NCBI RefSeq assembly: GCF_002335525.1
Contig: NZ_BDUF01000019.1
Coordinates: forward strand, 1-55,522
Source: Effusibacillus lacus
GTDB lineage: Bacteria; Bacillota; Bacilli; Tumebacillales; Effusibacillaceae
Direction of reading: 5' to 3'
DNA length: 55,522 nt
The number at the start of each line of letters is the position of its first letter. Position 1 is the first letter of the stretch. Below the pieces are notes generated by a model. It saw only the letters and a list, made by a program, of their open reading frames with translations, was not told the DNA's origin and did no database searches. Below are positions 33,971-41,515 of the stretch, piece by piece. Made by a program: the position numbers and the translations under genes.

Positions 33971-34110
33971 AAAAAGAGTCCCCGTAGACATACGAGGACT
34001 CTGAACATGCATAACTTGCATCTATCACGTTCACAACCTCGGCAGGAAGAATTAAGTGCAATCGCACACCTGCTGTCTACGGTTCGTCGATTTCAATTGT
34101 CGTCACACGA
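33971..34110 (-). promoter_or_regulatory. L10 leader with terminator and antiterminator
   Basis: The terminator is AGAGTCCCCG (33975-33984) with CGAGGACTCT (33993-34002), one G-U pair, followed by U5. Upstream in the RNA the segment CCGUAGACA (34082-34074) is exactly complementary over 9 bases to UGUCUACGG (33990-33982), the loop and descending arm of the terminator, so the two folds exclude each other. In B. subtilis the L10(L12)4 complex binds the rplJ leader and promotes termination. The antiterminator assignment is my reading of the sequence. Confidence 0.8.
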
Positions 34111-34115
34111 TTGAC

Positions 34116-34144
34116 ATCATACCATGTCGGCATCGGGATGTCAA
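34116..34144 (-). promoter_or_regulatory. Sigma-A promoter of rplJ-rplL
   Basis: On the minus strand a perfect TTGACA (34144-34139), 17-base spacer and TATGAT (34121-34116). It starts 14 bases after the rplA stop and leads into the L10 leader. Confidence 0.85.
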
Positions 34145-34157
34145 AGTGTAAATTCTG

Positions 34158-34862
34158 TTACTTTGCTTCAGGTGTCAGCTTGGCCAAATTCACTTTCACT
34201 CCGGGGCCCATGGTGGAGCTCACGGTGATGTTGCGAATGTATTGACCTTTAGCGGCAGCCGGCTTTGCTTTTTGCAGGGTGTCGATCAACACGAAGAAGT
34301 TGTCGAGCAGTTTCCCTTCATCGAAAGAAACCTTGCCGATCGGGGCGTGAATGTTACCAGCCTTGTCGGTGCGGTATTCAATCTTACCGGATTTGATTTC
34401 GTCAACCGCTTTCTTGACGTCAAAGGTTACAGTACCCGTTTTGGGGTTCGGCATGAGACCCTTGGGTCCCAGCACACGTCCCAATTTACCAACAGATGCC
34501 ATCATGTCAGGAGTCGCAACCACAACATCAAAATCAAACCAACCTTGGTTGATTTTGTTGATCAGGTCGTCATCTCCCACATAATCAGCGCCTGCAGCTT
34601 CCGCTTCTTTTGCCTTTTCGCCTTTTGCGAACACGAGAACACGGGGAACTTTACCGGTGCCGTGCGGCAGAACCACCGCACCGCGGAGTTGCTGATCCGC
34701 TTTTTTCACGTCAAGGCCGAGACGGACCGCCACTTCGACAGTTTCGTCAAACTTCGCCTTGGCCGTTTTTTTAACCAGAGCTACCGCTTCCGCAGGGTCG
34801 TAGAACGCGTCCTTGTCGACCAGCTTGGCAGCTTCCAAGTATTTCTTGCCTTGTTTCGCCAT
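34158..34862 (-). CDS. rplA: 50S ribosomal protein L1
   Basis: 234 aa. Signature stretches are [20 protein letters not shown] and [20 protein letters not shown]1 binds the mobile 23S stalk that moves E-site tRNA and in many bacteria represses its own mRNA; candidate sites lie at 34883-34908 and 35414-35440. ATG after AAGGAGG. Confidence 0.98.
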   Translation of the reverse strand: MAKQGKKYLEAAKLVDKDAFYDPAEAVALVKKTAKAKFDETVEVAVRLGLDVKKADQQLRGAVVLPHGTGKVPRVLVFAKGEKAKEAEAAGADYVGDDDLINKINQGWFDFDVVVATPDMMASVGKLGRVLGPKGLMPNPKTGTVTFDVKKAVDEIKSGKIEYRTDKAGNIHAPIGKVSFDEGKLLDNFFVLIDTLQKAKPAAAKGQYIRNITVSSTMGPGVKVNLAKLTPEAK

Positions 34863-34882
34863 TGCTTACATTTCCTCCTTAT

Positions 34883-34908
34883 GTGGTATAACGGTCGGGA
34901 CCTCCCAC
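34883..34908 (-). promoter_or_regulatory. L1-stalk-like RNA hairpin before rplA
   Basis: On the minus strand GUGGGAGGUC ... GACC ... AUACCAC: outer stem GUGG/CCAC, an internal loop with GA on one side and GUUAUA on the other, inner stem GGUC/GACC. The strings GUGGGAGG and AUACCAC are those of the L1-binding stalk of 23S rRNA. It ends just before the rplA SD, so bound L1 could block initiation. Confidence 0.6.
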
Positions 34909-34914
34909 GAACAA

Positions 34915-34958
34915 AGGTTGGAATATCCAACCTCACGACAACGGCACCCAGCGTGCCG
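34915..34958 (-). promoter_or_regulatory. Two small hairpins between rplK and rplA
   Basis: AGGTTGGA/TCCAACCT with a 3-base loop (34915-34933) and CGGCAC/GTGCCG with a 5-base loop (34942-34958). No U-tract follows either stem. They may set a processing site or separate rplK and rplA translation; I know no family for them. Confidence 0.4.
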
Positions 34959-34964
34959 CTTCAA

Positions 34965-35390
34965 TTAATCTTCGATGACAATACCCATGGAACGGGCAGT
35001 GCCTTCCACCATGCGCATGGCTGCTTCAACGCTGGCCGCATTGAGATCCGCCATCTTGGTTTCCGCGATTTCGCGAACCTTGGCACGTTTGAGAGTAGCA
35101 ACTTTCTTCTTGTTCGGCTCACCCGAAGCTGTCTCGATGCCTGCAGCTTTCTTCAACAGAACAGCCGCCGGCGGAGTCTTCGTTTCGAACGTGAAGGAAC
35201 GGTCTTCATAAACGGTGATCACAACAGGAATGATCAGGCCGCCTTGTTCTGCCGTACGTGCGTTGAATTCCTTACAGAAACCCATAATGTTAACCCCAGC
35301 CTGACCCAGCGCAGGACCAACCGGCGGTGCAGGGGTGGCTTTACCGGCAGGAATCTGAAGCTTCACAACTTTGATCACTTTCTTAGCCAC
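34965..35390 (-). CDS. rplK: 50S ribosomal protein L11
   Basis: 141 aa from the GTG at 35390 ([20 protein letters not shown]), 7 bases after AAGGAGG; a GTG at 35399 overlaps the [22 protein letters not shown] is the proline-rich thiostrepton-site region. L11 also senses uncharged tRNA with RelA-type enzymes. It leads the rplK-rplA pair after nusG. Confidence 0.97.
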   Translation of the reverse strand: MAKKVIKVVKLQIPAGKATPAPPVGPALGQAGVNIMGFCKEFNARTAEQGGLIIPVVITVYEDRSFTFETKTPPAAVLLKKAAGIETASGEPNKKKVATLKRAKVREIAETKMADLNAASVEAAMRMVEGTARSMGIVIED

Positions 35391-35413
35391 AACATCCACC
35401 TCCTTCTCGTAAT

Positions 35414-35440
35414 GTGGTAGACGGGCAGACGCCCTCCCAC
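35414..35440 (-). promoter_or_regulatory. L1-stalk-like RNA hairpin before rplK
   Basis: On the minus strand GUGGGAGGGC ... GCCC ... UACCAC: outer stem GUGG/CCAC, internal loop GA opposite GUCUA, inner stem GGGC/GCCC around GUCU. It has the same design as 34883-34908, and the inner stem differs by a paired change (GGGC/GCCC versus GGUC/GACC). It lies about 25 bases before the rplK start. Confidence 0.6.
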
Positions 35441-35464
35441 GGCAAAACAGTCAAACAGGCTTTA

Positions 35465-35998
35465 TTATAACTTCTCGATTTGCGAAAAATCAAGTTCCAA
35501 AGGGGTTTCTCGGCCAAACATGGAAACAAGCACTTTAACTTTCTGTTTATCCGGATGAATTTCTTCCACACTGCCCACAAAATTGGCAAAGGGACCTTCC
35601 ACAACCCGCACAGCTTCTTTGACCGTGAATTCGACCTTGGGTTTGGTCTCTTCAACACCCATTTGCCGGAGAATGGCACGAACCTCATGCGGCATGAGCG
35701 GAGTCGGCTTGGATCCCGAACCGGCAGAACCGACAAACCCGGTAACGCCTGGCGTATTCCGCACCACATACCAGGAATCATCCGTCATGATCATTTCGAC
35801 CAGAACATACCCGGGGAAGACTTTGCGCATCACCGCTTTCTTCCTCCCGTTCTTGACTTCCATCTCTTCTTCCATCGGAACGAGGACACGGAAGATCTTG
35901 TCCTGCATCTCCATGGACTGGACACGCCGCTCGAGGTTGGTTTTCACTTTGTTTTCATAACCGGAATAGGTATGCACCACATACCAACGTTTTTCCAT
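35465..35998 (-). CDS. nusG: Transcription elongation factor NusG
   Basis: 177 aa from the ATG at 35998 (MEKRWYVVHTYSGYENKV), the length of the Bacillus protein. The NGN domain includes FPGYVLVEMIMTDDSWYVVR and TGFVGSAGSGSKPTPL; the C-terminal KOW domain has EGPFANFVGSVEEI. In Bacilli NusG promotes pausing and affects Rho and coupling. The SD (GGAG) is close to the ATG. It is the last gene of rpmG-secE-nusG. Confidence 0.96.
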   Translation of the reverse strand: MEKRWYVVHTYSGYENKVKTNLERRVQSMEMQDKIFRVLVPMEEEMEVKNGRKKAVMRKVFPGYVLVEMIMTDDSWYVVRNTPGVTGFVGSAGSGSKPTPLMPHEVRAILRQMGVEETKPKVEFTVKEAVRVVEGPFANFVGSVEEIHPDKQKVKVLVSMFGRETPLELDFSQIEKL

Positions 35999-36053
35999 GT
36001 TCTCCATTTGCGTTGAGGGCGGTTGCCCTTCCCCCCCTGATCCAAATAGTTGC

Positions 36054-36251
36054 CTATCGACCCAAACCAATCAACTTCAGCAATTCGCTGACACCAAGAT
36101 CGAATAAAAAAATCACAATTGCCATAATGATACAAGTGGTTAACACGACCACCGTGTATGACAGCAATTCTTTCCGGCTCGGCCAGCGGACTCTCTTCAA
36201 CTCTCCCCATCCCTCACGGAAGAAGGAGACTACTCCCGACACTATCTTCAT
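36054..36251 (-). CDS. secE: Preprotein translocase subunit SecE
   Basis: 65 aa, the single-membrane-segment Gram-positive form. The conserved amphipathic region is GWGELKRVRWPSRKELLSYT, followed by one hydrophobic helix (about 34-52). It clamps SecY (9230-10510). It lies between rpmG and nusG, as in Bacillus. Confidence 0.95.
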   Translation of the reverse strand: MKIVSGVVSFFREGWGELKRVRWPSRKELLSYTVVVLTTCIIMAIVIFLFDLGVSELLKLIGLGR

Positions 36252-36279
36252 ACGATACCTCGTTTCAACTCACGAACAC

Positions 36280-36429
36280 TTATCGAGTTTCGCGATGAAC
36301 AGTGTGGTGGTTACAGAACTTACAGTACTTTTTCAGTTCGATGCGATCCGGGTTGGTCTTCTTGTTCTTCTTGGTAATATAATTGCGCTGTTTGCAATCC
36401 GTGCACGCCAGCGTTACCGCAACACGCAT
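36280..36429 (-). CDS. rpmG: 50S ribosomal protein L33 (zinc form)
   Basis: 49 aa from the ATG at 36429 after AGGAGG. It reads [20 protein letters not shown] and later [18 protein letters not shown], so both CxxC pairs of the zinc form are kept. It begins the rpmG-secE-nusG unit behind a consensus promoter. Confidence 0.96.
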   Translation of the reverse strand: MRVAVTLACTDCKQRNYITKKNKKTNPDRIELKKYCKFCNHHTVHRETR

Positions 36430-36539
36430 CCGAGACACCTCCTACAGGTACTTCTTAGTCCGATTCAATCCCCAAAGGGGTTGAAAGCGCATTTGAAGGC
36501 GCTAAAAAAGCGCCATCTCGCGCCATGGATACCTAAATA

Positions 36540-36568
36540 AATTTAGCATAAGGGGTATGCGATGTCAA
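36540..36568 (-). promoter_or_regulatory. Sigma-A promoter of rpmG-secE-nusG
   Basis: On the minus strand a perfect TTGACA (36568-36563), 17-base spacer and TAAATT (36545-36540). It begins two bases after the U-tract of the sigH terminator. The leader to rpmG is about 105 nt and holds two hairpins: GGCGCT/AGCGCC with an A-rich loop, and a CCCC/GGGG stem nearer the gene. Confidence 0.8.
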
Positions 36569-36570
36569 AC

Positions 36571-36602
36571 AAAAAAAATCCGGTGCTAATTGATGTCCCG
36601 GA
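36571..36602 (-). terminator. Terminator overlapping the sigH stop
   Basis: On the minus strand TCCGG (36602-36598) lies inside the last sigH codons and pairs with CCGGA (36583-36579), followed by U8 (36578-36571). The 5-bp stem with a 14-base loop is weak, but the U-tract is strong. Confidence 0.55.
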
Positions 36603-37245
36603 CTTCAAGATATCGTTCCAACTTCCTCTTGACCCGCTGCAAAGCGTTGTCAATTGACTTCACATGCCGTTTCAGGTCCACTGCAATCTCTTGATAGGAA
36701 CGCCCATCCAGGTACAGCATCAGCACCTTGCGCTCCAAATCGCTAAGTATCTCGCCCATCTTGGCTTCTATGTCAACAAATTCCTCCTGGTTGATAAGAA
36801 GTTCCTCCGGGTCCGAAACACGGGAACCGCAGATCACATCCAGCAGGGTACGATCCGAATCTTCGTCATAGATGGGCTTGTCCAACGAAACATAAGAGTT
36901 GAGGGGAATATGTTTCTGACGGGTGGCTGTCTTGATGGCAGTGATAATCTGCCTTGTGATGCACAGTTCGGCGAATGCTTTGAAGGAAGTGAGTTTGTCG
37001 TCGCGATAGTCGCGAATCGATTTGTAGAGGCCGATCATACCTTCCTGCACAATGTCTTCCCGGTCAGCCCCGATTAAAAAATAGGAACGGGCTTTGGCTT
37101 TGACAAAGTTCTTGTATCTGTGAATCAGGTGTTCAAGCGCTTCATCGTCGCCGCCCCTGACTGCTTCAACCAGGTCTTCGTCTGAAAATTCGCTCCAACC
37201 TTTAACCTCATCTACCAATTGCAAATGGAGATTCGATGACAACAC
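36586..37245 (-). CDS. sigH: RNA polymerase sigma factor SigH (Spo0H)
   Basis: About 219 aa from the GTG at 37245, or 218 from the adjacent TTG, both after GGAGGG. A more upstream TTG (37284) lies before the expected transcription start and is unlikely. Region 2 holds GADREDIVQEGMIGLYKSI and ITRQIITAIKTATRQKHIP; region 4 holds LDGRSYQEIAVDLKRHVKSI. SigH directs transition-phase and early sporulation genes. It lies between rae1 and rpmG, as in Bacillus. Confidence 0.96.
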   Translation of the reverse strand: MLSSNLHLQLVDEVKGWSEFSDEDLVEAVRGGDDEALEHLIHRYKNFVKAKARSYFLIGADREDIVQEGMIGLYKSIRDYRDDKLTSFKAFAELCITRQIITAIKTATRQKHIPLNSYVSLDKPIYDEDSDRTLLDVICGSRVSDPEELLINQEEFVDIEAKMGEILSDLERKVLMLYLDGRSYQEIAVDLKRHVKSIDNALQRVKRKLERYLEVRDIN

Positions 37246-37283
37246 TAATCCCTCCGACCCGGCACAACTCAAAAGATAAGCCA

Positions 37284-37313
37284 ATTATACTTTATGTAAT
37301 CTTCAGGGGTCAA
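37284..37313 (-). promoter_or_regulatory. Sigma-A promoter of sigH
   Basis: On the minus strand TTGACC (37313-37308), an 18-base spacer and a perfect TATAAT (37289-37284), beginning 3 bases before the end of rae1. It places the transcription start near 37277, downstream of the farthest possible sigH start codon. Confidence 0.7.
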
Positions 37314-37316
37314 TTG

Positions 37317-37832
37317 TCAATCTATGTCTTTTCTCCTCCATTTTTCGAATATTTCCGCCACTTTCTCATCTAATTGATCGCCAATTGTATTTCTTTGATT
37401 TTCTAATCTTTTCACATGTTTTCGGATCGATTTGCGAGCCTCTTTGATACGGGCTTCCAGTTCCCGGGCAGAAATGCGAAGAGCCCCCCCGCCAAAGGTA
37501 ATCTGCTGTTCCACAAGATCCGAGGTGGCCACGTAGATATGGGTGGCTTGTTTTTCCATCTCGTAAACGATCCTTTCAATCAGCTCGTCCGCCGTTTCTT
37601 CCTCTTTGGTGAACAGAACCCGGATCTGACCCGGCCGGTATTCCCTTCTGGCTCCCTGCATCAAATGGGCGTCAAACACAAGAATGACCTGCATCCCTGT
37701 AAACTTTTGATATTCCTTCAGAATTCCGATCAACTCATCACGGGCCAGTTCAAGACTCTCCCGCTTCAACTCGACAAGCTGCGGCCAGGAACCGATAATG
37801 TTGTACCCGTCAACGATCAATACTTCTTTCAT
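37317..37832 (-). CDS. rae1: NYN-domain endoribonuclease Rae1 (YacP)
   Basis: 171 aa. The PIN-like NYN fold shows acidic residues in VLIVDGYNIIGSWPQL, VILVFDAHLMQG and TSDLVEQQITFGGGA. In B. subtilis Rae1 cleaves certain mRNAs in the ribosomal A site in a translation-dependent way. The C-terminus is a long basic helix (about 120-171). It follows rlmB in the cysE-led operon. Its own SD is weak. Confidence 0.92.
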   Translation of the reverse strand: MKEVLIVDGYNIIGSWPQLVELKRESLELARDELIGILKEYQKFTGMQVILVFDAHLMQGARREYRPGQIRVLFTKEEETADELIERIVYEMEKQATHIYVATSDLVEQQITFGGGALRISARELEARIKEARKSIRKHVKRLENQRNTIGDQLDEKVAEIFEKWRRKDID

Positions 37833-37859
37833 GGTTACTCTACAACCGCGAGAGCCGGT

Positions 37860-38711
37860 TTAACTCCTGCTCCCACGCTGACGGACGGCTTCATACAACA
37901 GGATTCCGGCTGCCACTCCGGCATTGAGCGACTGCACATGACCAATCATCGGCAAACGGATCAGATGATCGCACCGTTTCTTCACCACTTCGCCCAAACC
38001 TTTTCCTTCATTGCCAATCACCAGCACCACCGGACCGGTCATGTCAACCTGATGGTACATGGCTGCTGCGCCGACGTCTGTTCCGATTACCCAGTAGCCC
38101 GCTTTTTTCAAACCTTCCAGAGTTTGCGAGATGTTGGTCACACGGGCTACCGGAACATGCTCAATCGCTCCCGCCGACGCCTTTGCCACGACGGCGGTCA
38201 AAGGCACCGCGCGCCGTTTGGGGATGATGACTCCATGAGCCCCCGCTCCGTCTGCAGTCCGCAAGATGGAGCCCAGATTGTGGGGATCCTCAATTTCATC
38301 AAGGACGACAATCAGCCCGGGACGCGGAGACCGGTCTGCCGCCTCCAGTATCACTTCCAGATCCACGTAATCTTTGGCGGCCAGGTAGGCGAGAACCCCC
38401 TGGTGATTTCTTGTAACAGAAATCGTATCCAGCTTCGCCTTGGGAACCCGCTGGACAACCACTCCCCGCTCTTTTGCCCGGGCCAGAATTTCGTTTGCCG
38501 AACCGCCTTCCACCCCTTCCGCCATGAGGATCTTGTTCAGCTCACGGCCGCTTTTTAACGCTTCCAATACAGGGTGGCGGCCTTCAATCTGTTCAATGTT
38601 TTCTTTGGAAGCAGCATGGGGCTGCACCTCCCGTTTGCCCGCCGTTCTGGATTGAGCCTTGGTGCCCGGTTCCACCCGGCCCCGCCTTTTTGTACGCTCA
38701 GCTTTAGCCAT
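37860..38711 (-). CDS. rlmB: 23S rRNA (guanosine-2'-O)-methyltransferase RlmB
   Basis: 283 aa from the ATG at 38711 after AAAGGG. The N-terminal 40 residues are a basic extension (MAKAERTKRRGRVEPG ...) beyond the usual start of the fold. An L30e-like substrate domain (IEGRHPVLEAL) precedes the SpoU knot with EDPHNLGSILRTADGAGAHG and VIGNEGKGL. It methylates G2251 of 23S rRNA (E. coli numbering). It lies 5 bases after mrnC. Confidence 0.93.
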   Translation of the reverse strand: MAKAERTKRRGRVEPGTKAQSRTAGKREVQPHAASKENIEQIEGRHPVLEALKSGRELNKILMAEGVEGGSANEILARAKERGVVVQRVPKAKLDTISVTRNHQGVLAYLAAKDYVDLEVILEAADRSPRPGLIVVLDEIEDPHNLGSILRTADGAGAHGVIIPKRRAVPLTAVVAKASAGAIEHVPVARVTNISQTLEGLKKAGYWVIGTDVGAAAMYHQVDMTGPVVLVIGNEGKGLGEVVKKRCDHLIRLPMIGHVQSLNAGVAAGILLYEAVRQRGSRS

Positions 38712-38716
38712 GAAAA

Positions 38717-39136
38717 TCAACCCTTTCGCAGTATCGTATCTACGTATTGGATGGCACTGGCGGCCAACTGGCGAAGCCGCTCATGTTCCCCCTTCAGGTA
38801 CAGGTACCCGATTAAACTCTCAAAACCTGTGCTGTGACGATAGTCAATCACATCCGCATTTTTCGGAACGGTGCCCGATTTGGCGTTCCTCCCCCGTCGC
38901 ACAACAGAAGCCTCTTCTTCCGTCAGGTCTCCCGACAGGAAGTGCAGGATTTGCGCTTGGGACTTGGCTTTCACATAATACACCGACATTTTCTGCAAAC
39001 GGTGGGGGCGCATTTCTCCTTGCCCCAGCAGATGCTGGCGTACAAGCAGTTCCCATACGGCATCCCCCATATAGGCAAGTGCCAAACCCGGCATTTCCTG
39101 CGGGTTGCGTGTGGTTTCGGCCTTTAATTGTTCCAT
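38717..39136 (-). CDS. mrnC: Mini-ribonuclease III
   Basis: 139 aa, an RNase III catalytic domain without a dsRBD. Catalytic acids are in LAYMGDAVWELLVRQHLL and GFESLIGYLYLKG. It matures the ends of 23S rRNA in Bacilli. It begins inside the last codons of cysS and precedes rlmB, so one operon both processes and methylates 23S rRNA. Confidence 0.95.
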   Translation of the reverse strand: MEQLKAETTRNPQEMPGLALAYMGDAVWELLVRQHLLGQGEMRPHRLQKMSVYYVKAKSQAQILHFLSGDLTEEEASVVRRGRNAKSGTVPKNADVIDYRHSTGFESLIGYLYLKGEHERLRQLAASAIQYVDTILRKG

Positions 39137-39140
39137 GGAT

Positions 39141-40532
39141 TCACTTCCGTTTCCATCTTACGCCTTGCGGTGTATCTTCCAGTATAATGCCCATCGCTGT
39201 CAATTGGTCGCGAATTTCGTCCGCCCGCTTAAAGTCTCGGTTCTGCCGGGCCAATGTCCTTTCCTGTATCAATCGTTCCACCTCTGAAGCCAGCCGATTG
39301 GTTTCAAGTGTTGGCGCAAGTCCCAACACATCCGTCAGTTCCACCAGAACGTCACGGTAGCTCCTTACGATGGCAGGCTCGGGGTGAGTCCCATGAAGAT
39401 AGGAGTTCGCCTCCCGAACCAGTTCAAAGATGGCTGCAATGGCGTCAGCCGTGTTGAAATCGTCGTTCATCGCTTCGGTGAATTTCGCCTTCCATATCGA
39501 CTGATCTTCTTTCTTGTCAGAATCCCCTTCCGGCGCATTTGCCAACCAATGGCTCATGTTGGAAACAGCGGTGTCAACCCTCTCCAATCCGACAGCTGCC
39601 TGTTCCATCAATTCCTGAGAGAAGTTGATCGGATTGCGGTAGTGGGCCGACAGCAAGAAATAACGGATGACCCGCGGATCGTACTGGTCAATCAGTTCAT
39701 GAACCAGAACGAAGTTGCCCAAGGACTTGGACATCTTCTCGTTGTTAATGTTGATATAGCCGTTGTGCATCCAGTATCGGGCGAAGGTTGTTCCGTTGGC
39801 GGCTTCCGACTGGGCAATTTCGTTTTCATGATGGGGAAAAATCAGGTCATGGCCGCCCGCATGAATATCGATTGTATCGCCCAGATACTTTTTGCTCATG
39901 GCGGAACATTCTATGTGCCAGCCCGGACGCCCTTGTCCCCAAGGGGATGGCCAACTGACTTCACCCGGTTTGGCCGCTTTCCATAATGTAAAATCCAGCG
40001 GGTTGCGTTTCTTCTCCGAGATTTCAATGCGGGCACCCGCCAACAAATCATCAATCGGCTGTTTGGACAGCTTGCCGTAGTCCGGAAACTTCGTCGTGCT
40101 GTAGTAGACGTCTCCGTCTACCTCATAAGCAAACCCTTTCTCAATCAACAAACCGATCATCTCAAGGATTTCCTGCATATGCTCAGTTACGCGCGGATGG
40201 ACATCCGCCCTGCGAATCCCGATGGATTCTGCGTCATGAAAATAGGCTTTTACAAAACGGTCAGCCACCACCTGGGGGTGCACACCCTCCTCATTTGCCA
40301 CCCGGATGATTTTGTCATCCACATCGGTAAAGTTTTGGACATAGGTTACCTCATACCCGCTGTATTCCAGATAACGCCTGACCACATCAAAGATCAAAAA
40401 AGGCCGGGCATTGCCAATGTGAAAATAGTTGTAAACGGTGGGCCCGCAAACATACATCCGGACTTTGCCCGGTTCCACAGGGACAAACTCTTCTTTCCGG
40501 CGGGTCAATGTATTATAAATCCTGATGGTCAC
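39141..40532 (-). CDS. cysS: Cysteinyl-tRNA synthetase
   Basis: 463 aa, class I. HIGH-type motif in [17 protein letters not shown], zinc and cysteine ligands in [13 protein letters not shown] and [11 protein letters not shown], and KMSKS in [12 protein letters not shown]. The GTG start (40532) follows GGAGGAG and overlaps the end of cysE by 20 bases. It is under the cysteine T-box at 41217-41480. Confidence 0.97.
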   Translation of the reverse strand: MTIRIYNTLTRRKEEFVPVEPGKVRMYVCGPTVYNYFHIGNARPFLIFDVVRRYLEYSGYEVTYVQNFTDVDDKIIRVANEEGVHPQVVADRFVKAYFHDAESIGIRRADVHPRVTEHMQEILEMIGLLIEKGFAYEVDGDVYYSTTKFPDYGKLSKQPIDDLLAGARIEISEKKRNPLDFTLWKAAKPGEVSWPSPWGQGRPGWHIECSAMSKKYLGDTIDIHAGGHDLIFPHHENEIAQSEAANGTTFARYWMHNGYININNEKMSKSLGNFVLVHELIDQYDPRVIRYFLLSAHYRNPINFSQELMEQAAVGLERVDTAVSNMSHWLANAPEGDSDKKEDQSIWKAKFTEAMNDDFNTADAIAAIFELVREANSYLHGTHPEPAIVRSYRDVLVELTDVLGLAPTLETNRLASEVERLIQERTLARQNRDFKRADEIRDQLTAMGIILEDTPQGVRWKRK

Positions 40533-41175
40533 GCCGATCTCCTCCGCTTTTTACCGTTTCCAGTTCCTTGCGCAACAACGCAATCTCTTCCTGCATCTGC
40601 TTGATGGCTTCCATTACGGGGTCGGGCAAATTGCACTGATCAAGGTCGTCAATCCGCCTCCCGTTCTGGACGACCACTCGACCCGGCACCCCGACAACAG
40701 TAGAATTAGGAGGCACCGGTTTCAAGACCACCGACCCGGCACCTATCTTGCAATTGTCGCCTACTGTAATGGAACCCAACACTTTCGCACCGGATGAGAT
40801 CAAGACATTATTGCCGATAGTCGGATGACGCTTTCCCTTCTCTTTGCCGGTACCACCTAAAGTAACTCCTTGGTAAATGGTTACATCATCGCCAATTTCG
40901 GCAGTCTCCCCAATCACCACGCCAGATCCATGGTCGATAAACAGCCTGCGGCCGATCCTGGCACCCGGGTGAATTTCAATGCCTGTCACAAACCGGGCCA
41001 ATTGTGAGATAAACCGCGCAAGAGTGAAATACCCTTTCTTATAGAAAGCATGAGCCACCCGGTGGGCCCATAATGCATGCAATCCCGAATATGTCAGCAC
41101 AACCTCAAAGACGCTTCTGGCGGCAGGATCCCGGTCAAAAACGGCTTGCACATCTTCCTTCATCAATTTCCACAT
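40513..41175 (-). CDS. cysE: Serine O-acetyltransferase
   Basis: 220 aa. An N-terminal helical domain ([20 protein letters not shown]) leads to a left-handed beta-helix of hexapeptides ([40 protein letters not shown]). It makes O-acetylserine from serine and acetyl-CoA, the first step of cysteine synthesis. First gene after the Cys T-box, so cysteine supply and Cys-tRNA charging share one signal. ATG after GAGGGGG. Confidence 0.96.
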   Translation of the reverse strand: MWKLMKEDVQAVFDRDPAARSVFEVVLTYSGLHALWAHRVAHAFYKKGYFTLARFISQLARFVTGIEIHPGARIGRRLFIDHGSGVVIGETAEIGDDVTIYQGVTLGGTGKEKGKRHPTIGNNVLISSGAKVLGSITVGDNCKIGAGSVVLKPVPPNSTVVGVPGRVVVQNGRRIDDLDQCNLPDPVMEAIKQMQEEIALLRKELETVKSGGDRRDHQDL

Positions 41176-41216
41176 GCAGCTTCCCCCTCACATCATCCAT
41201 AGCGTGACTGGTCGCA

Positions 41217-41480
41217 AAACAAAAAACCGCCTCCCAATCAGAGGCGGTTTGCGTCCGCGGTTCCACTCTGAAACCCCGAAAAACCTACAAAAGGCCGGGG
41301 GTAACTCGATTGCCGGATAACGGCGGCATCCGTCGGGCATTACTCGGCAACAGCCTTTCCTCCCGCGAAAACAAGGGGCATTCCACGCTTTTCCCGTGGT
41401 CGCCGCTTGCAGCCGGTGACGGCGACTCTCTGACACGTTCCGGGCGTGTACTCGTCCTTGTTGTATTCTTTCCGGTATTA
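41217..41480 (-). promoter_or_regulatory. Cysteine-specific T-box riboswitch
   Basis: Stem I is closed by AACAAGG (41462-41456) with CCUUGUU (41376-41370). The specifier loop reads GGAAUGCC, giving the Cys codon UGC at 41380-41378. The T-box is UGGAACCGCGGA (41264-41253); its UGGA matches the UCCA end of tRNA-Cys. The terminator is AAACCGCCTC (41223-41232) with GAGGCGGTTT (41240-41249), then U6-G-U4. Uncharged tRNA-Cys should favour the antiterminator and expression of cysE-cysS-mrnC-rlmB-rae1. Confidence 0.93.
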
Positions 41481-41486
41481 TTCGCT

Positions 41487-41515
41487 ATTTTACCTCAAGT
41501 TTAAGATTTTACCAA
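41487..41515 (-). promoter_or_regulatory. Promoter of the T-box operon
   Basis: On the minus strand TTGGTA (41515-41510), 17-base spacer and TAAAAT (41492-41487). The -35 lies in the last codons of gltX, so the T-box transcript starts just after that gene. Confidence 0.6.

Noticed and set aside
36481-36530. GGCGCT/AGCGCC hairpin with A-rich loop upstream of rpmG, considered as a terminator
   Set aside because: It lies downstream of a consensus promoter and no U-tract follows the stem on the minus strand.
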